64,000 bases of DNA. Origin: Myxococcus hansupus. GTDB taxonomy: Bacteria; Myxococcota; Myxococcia; Myxococcales; Myxococcaceae. Location of the stretch: NCBI RefSeq assembly GCF_000280925.3, contig NZ_CP012109.1, positions 7,212,501-7,276,500 of the forward strand. Direction: 5' to 3'. The position numbers were made by a program, and so were the translations under genes. Below the pieces are notes generated by a model, which was given only the letters and a program-made list of their open reading frames with translations, did not search any database and was not told the DNA's origin. The stretch's first letter is position 1. Every line of letters starts with the position of its first letter. Of this stretch, positions 27,048 to 35,074 are shown piece by piece.

Positions 27048-28340
27048 TCAGGTGCCCGTCGCGGCCCGGAACACGGGCTCCTCTGGTGCCTGGGCGGTGC
27101 GCGGCCCCAGCAGCGAATAGACGACCACCGACTCCCGTCGGCCCTTCACGTGCGCCTCACCCAGGCGCTCGCCCTGGAAGTGGCCGCCGCCCATCATCCA
27201 CGTCCGCTCGCTCACCAGGATGTCCACGCCGTGGGACTTCGTGAGCCCCTCCACGCGGGAGGCCAGGTTCACCGCGTCGCCAATGACGGTGTACTCGTGC
27301 TGCTCGGCGCCTCCGAGCATGCCCGCCGCCACCACGCCGGTGTGCAGGCCAATGCCGATGCGCAACGGCGACAGCCCGCGCTGGATGCGCTGCGCGTTGA
27401 TGTCCTCCAGCTTGGCCCGCATGTCGAGCGCCGCGCGCAGGGCGAGCTCGGCGTGGTCCTCGCGCGCGTCCGGCACGCCCCAACACGCGAGCATCCCGTC
27501 CCCCAGGAACTTGTTCACGATGCCGTCGTGCGCCATCACGATGTGGGCCATGTGCCCGAAGTAGTCGTCGAGGAACGCCAGCACCTCGCCCGGGTCCAAC
27601 GTCTCGCTCAGCGCGGTGAAGTCGCGGATGTCGCTGAAGAGGATGGTGACGTCACGCTGCACCGGCTGGAGCGAGGCGTCCCCCAACTGCATCACCCGCT
27701 CCACCACCTGCTTCGGCAGGAAGCGGGAGAGCCCGTCACGGCGCCGCAGGTTGAGGAACATGCCCCCCACGTCTGAGTTCGTCAGCGCGATGAGCGCGCC
27801 CAGCGCCGCGTAGCAGATGAGCACGAAGCTGACGCGCGCCACCGAACCATGCCCCGTCATCCAGGCGAGCAGCGCATACGCGGCGCTGGACAGCACGGTG
27901 GACAGCAGCACGTGCCACCACGAATAGCGCACCACGGAGAACGCCAGCACCATGCCCAGGCTGGCGCACAGCATGCCCGCGTCGAACTCGCCGGACAGGC
28001 GCCACGTGTGCCACGCCATGAAGGAGAAGAAGAAGGTATCCGCCAGCGCCGTGGGCACCGGCAGCCACCGCGCCCGGTGGGGCTCAGGCCGTTGGAACAT
28101 CAGCACGACGATGGCGACGACGGAGAAGAAGACGTAGGCGCCAATGGCTTGCAGACGCAGGCCGTCCAGCGGAGGTGAGTACGTCTCGCCGCCGCCCCAC
28201 GCGATGAAGACCTGGCTGACCGACATCATCAACACCACGATGAGGCGGACAATCGCCACGCGGCGCTCCCCCTGAAGCGAGCTGGTCGCCAGCACCAACG
28301 CTTCATTGGAGTGAGGAGAGACCTTGTCGCGTCGACGCAT
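27048..28340 (-). CDS. Membrane-bound class III adenylate/guanylate cyclase
   Basis: A 430-residue protein with about six membrane helices (residues 30-205) and a C-terminal class III cyclase domain. The metal-binding aspartates are in ILFSDIRDFT and FLGDGMLACWG; the transition-state motif is VIGDAVNLASRVE. Lys in VNKFLGDG and Thr in EYTVIGD favour ATP as substrate. A short linker helix (FLPKQVVERVMQLGD) joins the parts. ATG at 28340 is preferred; the open frame extends to 28532 but the extra residues look noncoding. Confidence 0.88.
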   Translation of the reverse strand: MRRRDKVSPHSNEALVLATSSLQGERRVAIVRLIVVLMMSVSQVFIAWGGGETYSPPLDGLRLQAIGAYVFFSVVAIVVLMFQRPEPHRARWLPVPTALADTFFFSFMAWHTWRLSGEFDAGMLCASLGMVLAFSVVRYSWWHVLLSTVLSSAAYALLAWMTGHGSVARVSFVLICYAALGALIALTNSDVGGMFLNLRRRDGLSRFLPKQVVERVMQLGDASLQPVQRDVTILFSDIRDFTALSETLDPGEVLAFLDDYFGHMAHIVMAHDGIVNKFLGDGMLACWGVPDAREDHAELALRAALDMRAKLEDINAQRIQRGLSPLRIGIGLHTGVVAAGMLGGAEQHEYTVIGDAVNLASRVEGLTKSHGVDILVSERTWMMGGGHFQGERLGEAHVKGRRESVVVYSLLGPRTAQAPEEPVFRAATGT

Positions 28341-28659
28341 GGTGACGTGCACTTCCAGCCCCGTGCAGGATGGGCGTTCGTGGAGCCGCCGCGCGCTCGT
28401 GGCGCGCGCTACGTTCCGGGTGTCACTCCGCGGGGGACTCACAGCACCGGGGCTCCATCGTGCCTCAAGTTCCCGAGTAGCCGTGAGCCGCGTTCCGTCC
28501 CCGACCCGCGCAACTTTTGCGTGTGCCGGCACATCACCTCTCCCAAGCCACCTCGAAAACGACTCGGCAGGTGGAGCACCCGGTGCCCAACCTGGACAAC
28601 GGGCCGCCTCCGGCGCAGTCTTGAATTACACGTTATTCTAGCACTTCAAGGAGGTTGCC
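28341..28659. other. 319-nt divergent intergenic region
   Basis: No convincing gene is seen here. It separates the cyclase and the Cys-rich lipoprotein. It contains a perfect hairpin at 28390-28408 (listed separately) and, near the right end, an AT-rich patch with TATTCT and CTAG at 28634-28641, just before the strong ribosome site AAGGAGG at 28649-28655. That patch is a possible -10 for the lipoprotein gene. Confidence 0.4.
28390..28408. other. Perfect GC hairpin in the cyclase 5' region
   Basis: CGCGCGC and GCGCGCG flank a five-base loop TCGTG. On the minus strand it lies 50 nt before the cyclase start, so it may sit in the mRNA leader or act as an upstream terminator. GC hairpins this short do occur by chance in such GC-rich DNA. 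Confidence 0.35.
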
Positions 28660-28932
28660 GTGCGGATGATTTGGAGCGGTGTGCTGGCCTTCGGACTCAT
28701 GGCCTGCGGCGGTGTCGAGCCCGTCCAGGGTGAAGCGCCCGAGGCCACGGAGAGCGCCGCGCAGCTTCAGTCGGAGTCATCGGAGCTGAATGGCGCCTGT
28801 GAGTCCCTCATCGGCACGTTCTGCAATCCGAGGCACCCGGATCGCTTCTGCTACTGGAGCGACGGCGCCGAGGGGAACTGTTACTGCCAGTCTCCTCCGT
28901 TCAACAAGTGGGTCTGCGACTACAACGGTTGA
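28660..28932 (+). CDS. Small Cys-rich lipoprotein
   Basis: A 90-residue protein starting with GTG at 28660 (AAGGAGG 4 nt upstream) or ATG at 28666. The signal peptide ends in FGLMAC. After an acidic Gln/Ser linker the C-terminal half has six cysteines (NGACESLIG, TFCNPRHPDRFCYW, GNCYCQSP, WVCDYNG), likely forming three disulfides. No family recognised. Myxobacteria carry many such short surface lipoproteins of unknown role. It is likely its own transcription unit. Confidence 0.7.
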   Translation: MRMIWSGVLAFGLMACGGVEPVQGEAPEATESAAQLQSESSELNGACESLIGTFCNPRHPDRFCYWSDGAEGNCYCQSPPFNKWVCDYNG

Positions 28933-29008
28933 GCGCGCGCCTTCCGCCGCTTGAAGTGGGCGGCCCCCGGGTCCAGAGTCCACGCGCCCCGCGCCGTTGG
29001 AGACTGCC

Positions 29009-29743
29009 TTGGTCCGCCTCTTCGCCCCTTTGCCCGAGCCCGCGCCCACGGAAGTGGAGCTGACGGGCGAGCGTCGTCACTACCTCCTGCACGTCCTCCG
29101 CTTGGAGGAAGGTGACGCGTTGGAGCTCTTCGACGGGCAGGGCCGGAGCTTCGAGGCCCGCGTCGCTCAGGTCACGCCGGAGTCGGTGCGCGTGACGCTG
29201 GGGACGGCGCGCGTGGCGCCGCCGCGCCGCGAAGTGAGCGTGCTTCAGGGACTCCCCAAGGGCGACAAGCTGGAGCTGGTGCTCCAGAAGGGCACCGAGC
29301 TGGGCGCCACCGCGTTCCATCCCGTGGCCACCGCGCGGAGTGTCGTGAAGCTCGAGCCCAAGCGCGCGGAGGAGCGCACCGCGCGGTGGTCGAAGATCGT
29401 CGAGGAAGCGGCCCGCCAATGCCGCAGGAACGACGTGCCACGCGTGGCCACGCCCGCTCCGCTGCTGGAGGCGGCACGCTCGCTCGCCGCGGGCACGGTG
29501 CTGCTGGTGCTCGATGAAGAAGAGTCCGCGGTACCGCTGGGCGAGGCGTTCCGGGCGGCGGGCGCTGGTACGGCCGTGGCGTTGGTGATTGGTCCCGAAG
29601 GGGGTCTTGCGCGCGAAGAAGTGGAGGGCTTGATGGCCCTGGGCGCGAGGCCTGTCACCCTGGGCAAGCGCATCCTTCGCACGGAGACGGCGGCGCTCGC
29701 GGCGCTGGCGGTGATGATGCACCTCGACGGTGAACTCGGATAG
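29009..29743 (+). CDS. rsmE: 16S rRNA m3U1498 methyltransferase RsmE
   Basis: A 244-residue SPOUT methyltransferase that methylates 16S rRNA U1498 (E. coli numbering). The PUA-like N-terminal domain carries RRHYLLHVLRLEEGD; the knot has LVIGPEGGLAREE and LGKRILRTETAALAAL, the family signature. The start is taken as TTG at 29009, with GGAG 6 nt before it; TTG at 28997 would add four residues but has no ribosome site. Confidence 0.9.
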   Translation: MVRLFAPLPEPAPTEVELTGERRHYLLHVLRLEEGDALELFDGQGRSFEARVAQVTPESVRVTLGTARVAPPRREVSVLQGLPKGDKLELVLQKGTELGATAFHPVATARSVVKLEPKRAEERTARWSKIVEEAARQCRRNDVPRVATPAPLLEAARSLAAGTVLLVLDEEESAVPLGEAFRAAGAGTAVALVIGPEGGLAREEVEGLMALGARPVTLGKRILRTETAALAALAVMMHLDGELG

Positions 29744-29853
29744 CAGGGGGCCAGCCAACCGCATGGAGAGCGCGGTTCACACTGTCCAAAGATGATTCCT
29801 ACTTTTCTGCCGACGGGGACCTCGCGTGGTCCCTCAACACAGGAGAGACACTC

Positions 29854-30120
29854 ATGGGGATCATCGCATTCATCGTCATCGGCCTCATCGCGGGTCTCAT
29901 CGCCCGCGCCATCCTCCCCGGAAAGCAGAGCATGGGGCTCGTCGCCACCACGTTGCTCGGCATGGTCGGCTCGCTCGTCGGCGGCCTCGTCGGCTCGCTG
30001 TTCCAGCGCGATGGGCGGCTCTTCGAAATCCGGCCTTCGGGCATCATCATGTCGGTGATCGGCGCAATCGTCGTGCTCCTGCTGGTGGGCGCAGCGGGAC
30101 GGCGACGGGTACATGCCTGA
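29854..30120 (+). CDS. GlsB/YeaQ/YmgE-family small membrane protein
   Basis: An 88-residue protein with three hydrophobic helices and the family pattern GLIAGLIARAILPGKQSMG, then TTLLGMVGSLVGGLVGSLF. The family was once called transglycosylase-associated and is linked to stress responses, but its mechanism is unknown. ATG at 29854 follows AGGAGAG by 7 nt. It ends ahead of a terminator-like hairpin. Confidence 0.85.
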   Translation: MGIIAFIVIGLIAGLIARAILPGKQSMGLVATTLLGMVGSLVGGLVGSLFQRDGRLFEIRPSGIIMSVIGAIVVLLLVGAAGRRRVHA

Positions 30121-30174
30121 GAGTGAACGGCTCTCCACGCCACGTCCCTCATGGGACGAGCGCATGACACATGA

Positions 30175-30227
30175 CGAGCCCCTGACGGTTCCTCGGGCGA
30201 GGGACCTCGGGGGCTCGCACTTTTCTT
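30175..30227 (+). terminator. Likely intrinsic terminator after the GlsB-type gene
   Basis: CGAGCCCC at 30175-30182 pairs perfectly with GGGGCTCG at 30210-30217, with a smaller CCTC/GAGG stem inside the loop. CAC and then the T-rich TTTTCTT (30221-30227) follow. An overlapping alternative hairpin (CGGGGGC 30208-30214 with GCCCCCG 30228-30234) precedes a T6 at 30245-30250. One or both probably end transcription before the RDD gene. Confidence 0.5.
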
Positions 30228-30282
30228 GCCCCCGGCTCATGCCTGTTTTTTCATGTAGCAGTCGTCCAGCCGGAGGAGTCCG

Positions 30283-32139
30283 TTGTCCAAGTGCCTCAAG
30301 TGCGGTGCCGTGCTTCCACCCGTGGGTGACTGCCCTACCTGCGACACCGTCACGGTCCGCTCACCGGGCGTGCCCAGCTTTCTCGATCGCGACATCCGCA
30401 TCGACCGCCGCACCGAGCCGCGCCCGGAGGAAGTGTCCACGCTCCCCGGCATGCCGGCCTTCGCGGACCTGGCGCAGCACGCCCCGCCTCCGCCGCCGTC
30501 CGTCGCGCCGCTCTCCACGCCCCTGCCGGGCCCCGCGACGCCTCGCGCCGCCCAGCCCCGGCCGCTTCAGCAGCCCGGTGCCGCCGCCCTTCGCGCCGCA
30601 CAGCCCGGTGCCGCCGCGCAGCAGCCTGGCGCGGTGCAGGGACCTCCGGGCGCCAGTGCGCCGCAGTCCGCGCAGCCGCACGCTGGGCATCCGGGTGTCG
30701 CCGCGCAGCCTCGGGCCGCGGCTCCCGCGCAGCCTCGCGCCTCCGCGCAGGATGGCGGTGCGCCGCAGTCCGCGCAGCCTCGGGCAGCCGCTGCTGATGC
30801 CGGTGCGCAGGCCCGCGTCGCCGCTGCTGATGCCGGTGCGCAGCAGCCTCGCGCAGCCCATCCCGGAGCCGGTTTGCCGCAAGCTCGCGCCGCCGCGCCT
30901 GGAGCCAGTGTGTCTCCGTCCGCGCAGCAGCACGCGGCCGGCTTGCCGCAACCTCGCGCCGCCGCGCCTGGAGCCAGTGCGTCTCCGTCCGCGCAGCAGC
31001 ACGCGGCCGGTTTGCCGCAACCTCGCGCCGCCGCTCCTGGAGCCGGTGCGTCTCCGTCCGCACAGCAGCACGCGGCCGGTGCGCCTCATGCCGCGCAACC
31101 GCACGCAGCCAGTGCGCAGCCCCGCGCGGCCCATCCTGGAGCCGGTGCGCCACAGCCCCGCGCAGCCGCTCACGCCCAGCAGCCTGGCGCGGCACAGCCG
31201 CACGCCGAGCATCCGGGTGTCGCCGCGCAGCCTCGCGCAGCCCAACCCGTCGCCGGTTTGCCGCAGCCTCGCGCCGCGGCCCCCGCGCAGCCGCGCGCGG
31301 CGGCTCCCTCGACCGGCTCGCCCATGACGCCCGCCTACGGGACGCCGCCGGTGTCTCCGGCGCCGCGCCCCCAGGCTCCCGCGCAGATGGCGGCCCCGTC
31401 CATTGCCCCCGTCGCCCCGGCGCACGTCGCGCAGGCAACACCTCCGGCGGCCTCGTCCGGCCTGCCTCGCATGGAGCAGCCAGCCGCACCGGCCGTGGCC
31501 CCCCTGGAAGCCTCCACGGGCCTGCACCGGATGGAGCAGCCCGCGGCGCCCGCCCCCTCGGGTCTGCCCCAGATGGAACCCCTCCTCCCAGGTGTGTCCC
31601 TGGGCGTCGCCCGCTCCGAGGCGATCCGGGTGGCCCCCGCCCAGACGAAGCCCGCCGCGGGAGGTTCGGAGGTCCGCGCCCGTCCGGCGGCGCTGTGGCG
31701 GCGCCTGCTCTCCTTCTCCGTCGACACGGCAGCCATCGCGGGTGTGGCGGCGCTCTACATCACCCTCGCCTCGTCCGTGACGGGGATGAAGGCGCCTGCC
31801 GCGGGGCTCAACGGCTTTGACGCGTTCGTGGCGTGGCTGCGGGCCCTCCACACCATCCTCATCCCCGGGTTTTTCCTCGTCCTGGTCCTCGCGCTCGTAT
31901 ACTGCGCGGTCGCAGCCTTCCTCTGGAACGGCAGGACGCTTGGCCGCCTGCTCCTGGGACTTCGGCTGGTCGACACACAGGGCATGGCTCCGGCGCCGGG
32001 GAGGGCCATCGTGCGCGCCCTGCTGTCCAGTGTGTCCTTCGTCTTCTTCCTCGGTGGCTTCTGGATGGCGCTTTTCGACCGGCGCGGGCAGACGCTTCAT
32101 GACAAGCTGACGTCCACCTTCGTCGTCCAACCGAGCTGA
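30283..32139 (+). CDS. Zinc-ribbon / RDD-domain membrane protein with long repetitive linker
   Basis: A 618-residue protein starting at TTG 30283 (GGAGGA upstream). The N-terminus has a zinc ribbon, CLKCG and CPTC (about residues 4-20). Residues about 65-460 are Pro/Ala/Gln/His-rich low complexity with tandem units. The C-terminal 150 residues form an RDD domain: RPAALWRRLLSFSVDTAAIAG, then FLWNGRTLGRLLLGLRLVDTQG and ALFDRRGQTLHDKLTSTFVV, with about three to four membrane helices. RDD proteins may act in ion or small-molecule transport. The linker would place the zinc ribbon far from the membrane. Confidence 0.85.
   Translation: MSKCLKCGAVLPPVGDCPTCDTVTVRSPGVPSFLDRDIRIDRRTEPRPEEVSTLPGMPAFADLAQHAPPPPPSVAPLSTPLPGPATPRAAQPRPLQQPGAAALRAAQPGAAAQQPGAVQGPPGASAPQSAQPHAGHPGVAAQPRAAAPAQPRASAQDGGAPQSAQPRAAAADAGAQARVAAADAGAQQPRAAHPGAGLPQARAAAPGASVSPSAQQHAAGLPQPRAAAPGASASPSAQQHAAGLPQPRAAAPGAGASPSAQQHAAGAPHAAQPHAASAQPRAAHPGAGAPQPRAAAHAQQPGAAQPHAEHPGVAAQPRAAQPVAGLPQPRAAAPAQPRAAAPSTGSPMTPAYGTPPVSPAPRPQAPAQMAAPSIAPVAPAHVAQATPPAASSGLPRMEQPAAPAVAPLEASTGLHRMEQPAAPAPSGLPQMEPLLPGVSLGVARSEAIRVAPAQTKPAAGGSEVRARPAALWRRLLSFSVDTAAIAGVAALYITLASSVTGMKAPAAGLNGFDAFVAWLRALHTILIPGFFLVLVLALVYCAVAAFLWNGRTLGRLLLGLRLVDTQGMAPAPGRAIVRALLSSVSFVFFLGGFWMALFDRRGQTLHDKLTSTFVVQPS
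30871..31077 (+). repeat. Three tandem 69-bp coding repeats in the RDD-protein linker
   Basis: Units start at 30871, 30940 and 31009, exactly 69 bp apart, each encoding 23 residues of the type GLPQxRAAAPGASxSPSAQQHAA. They are nearly identical at DNA level, so they are recent and likely vary in number between strains. The frame is preserved. Degenerate relatives of the unit fill the rest of the linker. Confidence 0.85.
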
Positions 32140-32191
32140 ACCCCCGACTCATTGTGCCTTGCGGCCGCGGCCGTAAGATGCCGCGCCCTAC

Positions 32192-35053
32192 ATGCCCGCC
32201 CGTCTCGCCCAGTTCCTCGTCTCGCGCATGCTTCTCACCCAGGAGAAGGCGGGGGAGGTGCTGCGCCAGCACCAGTCCCTGGGCGGGCAAGTCGACTCCG
32301 TGCTGTTGGAGCAGGGAGTCGCCTCCGAGCAGGACGTGCTCGCGATGCTCGGAGAGGTCTCCGGCTTCATGCCGGTGAACCTGATGGACTTCGAGCCCAA
32401 TCCCGAAGTCGCCTCCTTCATCCCGCCCAAAATCGCCGAGCGCCTGTGCGTGGTGCCGTTGTCGCTCGACGGCAACACGCTGCACGTCGCCAGCGGTTAC
32501 CCGGTGCCGAAGAAGGAGCTCGATGAGGTCGGCTTCCTGCTGGGGAAGCCGCTCGAGCTGTGGGTGGCCACCGAGGTCCGCGTCCGCGAGTGGGTCTCCA
32601 CCATCTACCGCCAGCCGCTGGCCCCGCGCTTCGCCAGGCTCGCCGCGTCGTTGGATCCGGAGACCCAGGCCGCCCAGCCGCCGCCCCCGCCGCCCTCCTC
32701 CGAGGAAGAATCCCTCAGCGTGGACATGGTGGAGCGGCTGGCCCGCTCCGTCGCGGAGGAGCCGCTTCCCGCGGAGGTGAGCCCCCCGCCGAGCGCGCCG
32801 CCCCCCACCGCCAGGCCGCCAGCCAGCGCTTCAACGAGCGCGGTGCGTCCGCCGCCCCCGCCGCCCGAGGCCCTCACCGCCACGCCCGAGCCGCCTCCGG
32901 GTCCTCCCGCTTTCGTCCGGGCACCGCTGCGCCTGAACATGCCGCAGGCCGAGGCCCCCGCCCGCCCCGCGCAGCGCGCCAACCCGCAGACCGCGCAGAT
33001 TCCGGTGCTGCCGTTCGCGGGCTCGGCCCCGAATGGCGCCCCTTCGCGTCCCGCGCAGCCGCCCTCGCCCCCCGCGACGGCCAGTGGACCGCCCGTGCTC
33101 ACGCCGTCCGGCCCCCGCGCTCCGGCACCGTCCGCGAGCCCCAGCCCCAGCCCCTCCGCGCCGAGCGGAACCGCGGCCTCCTCGCCGCAGGGCGCACGGG
33201 GCCCCGCTTCGGTGGCGCCTCCCGCGGGCCCGCCGCAAGTCTGGCCCCCCGCGCAGTCCGGCGGTTCAGCGCCGCCGCAGGTGTGGCCGCCCGCCGCCGC
33301 CCAGTCGGCCGCGCCGCCCACGTTGCAGTTCTCGACGCCGGTGGTGCCCCCGAAGCCCGCGGCGCCTCCGCGCAGCGAGCCCGCGTTCCTCGTCTTCCCC
33401 AACCCCGGCGCCACACAGGCTCCGCCCCCGGCGCGTCCCAAGCCGGCCGCGTCCGCCCCACCGCCGGAGAGCCGCCCTTCCGTCCCCCCCGCCGGGCAGG
33501 ACGCCACGCCGGACTGGACGCTGGCCCAGGCGCGCGCCGCGCTGAAGGAGGCCACCAAGGACCGCGACCGCCTCATCGACGTCGCGCTGCGCTTCGGGCG
33601 GCGGACCTTCGACTACGTCGCCGCGTTCGCCGTGCTGCGAGGCGGCGCCACGGGCCTGGAGGCTCGCGGCGAGGGCATGCTGGGTGAAGCGCTCACGCAG
33701 GTGTCCATTCCGCTCGACGCCAGCAGCGTGTTCCGCACGGTGGCCGTCACCCGTGGCAGCTACGCGGGCCCGCTGCCGCCGGACGCGCTCACGCGGCACT
33801 ACCTGGAGCTGTTCGGCCGCCAGACGCCGCGCACCGTCTTCCTGTACCCGGTGGAGGTGAAGGGCCGGCTCGTGGCCATCCTCTACGGTGACTGCGGCCA
33901 GCGGCCCATCAGCCAGCGCCGCCTGTCCGACTACATCCTGTTCTGCCAGGACCTGCCGGCGGCCTTCCAGGAGCTCATCCTCTTCCGCAAGCAGCGCGCG
34001 GAGCTGCGCTCGCCGGACGAGGAGGAGCTCACCATCGACGTGGACCTGCCCGTGGCCACCACGCCCGCTCCCGCGCCCGCGGTGGTCGCCGGCCTGGGCT
34101 GGAGCCCCTTCTTCGGCCGAGGCGCCACCGGCAACATGGGCCGCGCCGCCGCGCTGCCGCCCCGCGCCCAGTCGCAGGAGGAGCGCCCGCCCCCGGACTT
34201 CGCGCCGCTGCTGCGCCGCCTCACCGGCCCGGACGCCGCGCAGCGCGCCAACGCCATGGCGGAGCTGGCGCGCTCGCCCGAGGCCAGCGCCCGCGTGCTC
34301 GCGCAGCACTTCCCCGGCCCCACGGCCTGGAGCCGGCTGCCCGTGGTGGAGCTGCCCGAAGCGGACGAGCTGGGGCCCATCCCCGGCGCGCTGTCCCGCC
34401 TGGGCCGGCCCGCCGCCCAGGCCGTGTCACCGCTGCTGGACGCCCAGGACGCGGACACGCGCTACTTCGCGCTGCTCACCGCCGGCAACCTGCCCTACGT
34501 GGAGCTGGTGGACGGTGTGCTGCGCGGCCTGTTCGACCTGGAGCCGGACATCTCCAGCGCCGCGCGCGTCGCCGCCGCCGCGCTCAAGCAACTGCCCCGG
34601 CTGGACGCCGCCCTGCGCGACCTCCGCCACGAACTCAACAGCCGAGACCCGCTGCGCCGCTCGCTGGCCGCGCGCGCCCTGGGCACGCTGCACGACCGCG
34701 ACGCGATTGAGGGCCTCATCCGCCTCACGGGGGGCGACGACGAGATGTGCGCCCAGGCCGCCTCGGAGGCGCTGCGCGAGGTGACGCGCGCCACGCTGGG
34801 GCTCGACCCGCGCCTGTGGTCGACGTGGTGGATGGAGAACCGCAGCCGCCGCCGCGCGGACTGGCTCATCTCCGCGCTGCGCCACCGGGAGCTCGACGTG
34901 CGGCTGGCGGCCATCGAGGAGCTCAGCCGCGCGCTGCACGACACGCTGGGCTACTACGCGGACGCCCCGGAGACCGAGCGCGAGCACGCGGTGCGCCGCT
35001 GGGAAGCCGCGGCCGTGGAGCCGTCCAACGCGCGCCGGCTCGGCATGCTGTAG
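32192..35053 (+). CDS. MshEN / GAF-like / HEAT-repeat signalling protein
   Basis: A 953-residue protein. Residues 1-140 match the N-terminal domain of GspE/PilB-type ATPases (MshEN; LVSRMLLTQEKAGEVLRQHQ, IPPKIAERLCVVPLSLDGNTLHVA), which in other proteins can bind cyclic-di-GMP, but there is no ATPase domain. Residues about 160-440 are Pro/Ala-rich. A GAF-like domain follows (about 450-590, ending DYILFCQDLPAAFQELILFRK), then alpha-helical HEAT-like repeats to the end (AVSPLLDAQDADTRYFALLTAGNL; SLAARALGTLHDRDAIEGLI). It lies 21 nt before the histidine kinase, so it likely feeds that two-component system. Confidence 0.78.
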   Translation: MPARLAQFLVSRMLLTQEKAGEVLRQHQSLGGQVDSVLLEQGVASEQDVLAMLGEVSGFMPVNLMDFEPNPEVASFIPPKIAERLCVVPLSLDGNTLHVASGYPVPKKELDEVGFLLGKPLELWVATEVRVREWVSTIYRQPLAPRFARLAASLDPETQAAQPPPPPPSSEEESLSVDMVERLARSVAEEPLPAEVSPPPSAPPPTARPPASASTSAVRPPPPPPEALTATPEPPPGPPAFVRAPLRLNMPQAEAPARPAQRANPQTAQIPVLPFAGSAPNGAPSRPAQPPSPPATASGPPVLTPSGPRAPAPSASPSPSPSAPSGTAASSPQGARGPASVAPPAGPPQVWPPAQSGGSAPPQVWPPAAAQSAAPPTLQFSTPVVPPKPAAPPRSEPAFLVFPNPGATQAPPPARPKPAASAPPPESRPSVPPAGQDATPDWTLAQARAALKEATKDRDRLIDVALRFGRRTFDYVAAFAVLRGGATGLEARGEGMLGEALTQVSIPLDASSVFRTVAVTRGSYAGPLPPDALTRHYLELFGRQTPRTVFLYPVEVKGRLVAILYGDCGQRPISQRRLSDYILFCQDLPAAFQELILFRKQRAELRSPDEEELTIDVDLPVATTPAPAPAVVAGLGWSPFFGRGATGNMGRAAALPPRAQSQEERPPPDFAPLLRRLTGPDAAQRANAMAELARSPEASARVLAQHFPGPTAWSRLPVVELPEADELGPIPGALSRLGRPAAQAVSPLLDAQDADTRYFALLTAGNLPYVELVDGVLRGLFDLEPDISSAARVAAAALKQLPRLDAALRDLRHELNSRDPLRRSLAARALGTLHDRDAIEGLIRLTGGDDEMCAQAASEALREVTRATLGLDPRLWSTWWMENRSRRRADWLISALRHRELDVRLAAIEELSRALHDTLGYYADAPETEREHAVRRWEAAAVEPSNARRLGML

Positions 35054-35074
35054 TCGCCTCCTCGGGAGCGCCCC

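Noticed and set aside
30871..31077. Possible CRISPR array or regulatory repeat
   Set aside because: The units are contiguous without unique spacers and keep one long open frame, so they are coding tandem repeats.
30113..31327. A 404-residue repetitive Ser/Arg/Pro-rich open frame on the plus strand
   Set aside because: It is another frame of the 69-bp repeat region of the RDD protein; its repeats are a by-product of the period being a multiple of three, and it has no start signal or domain.
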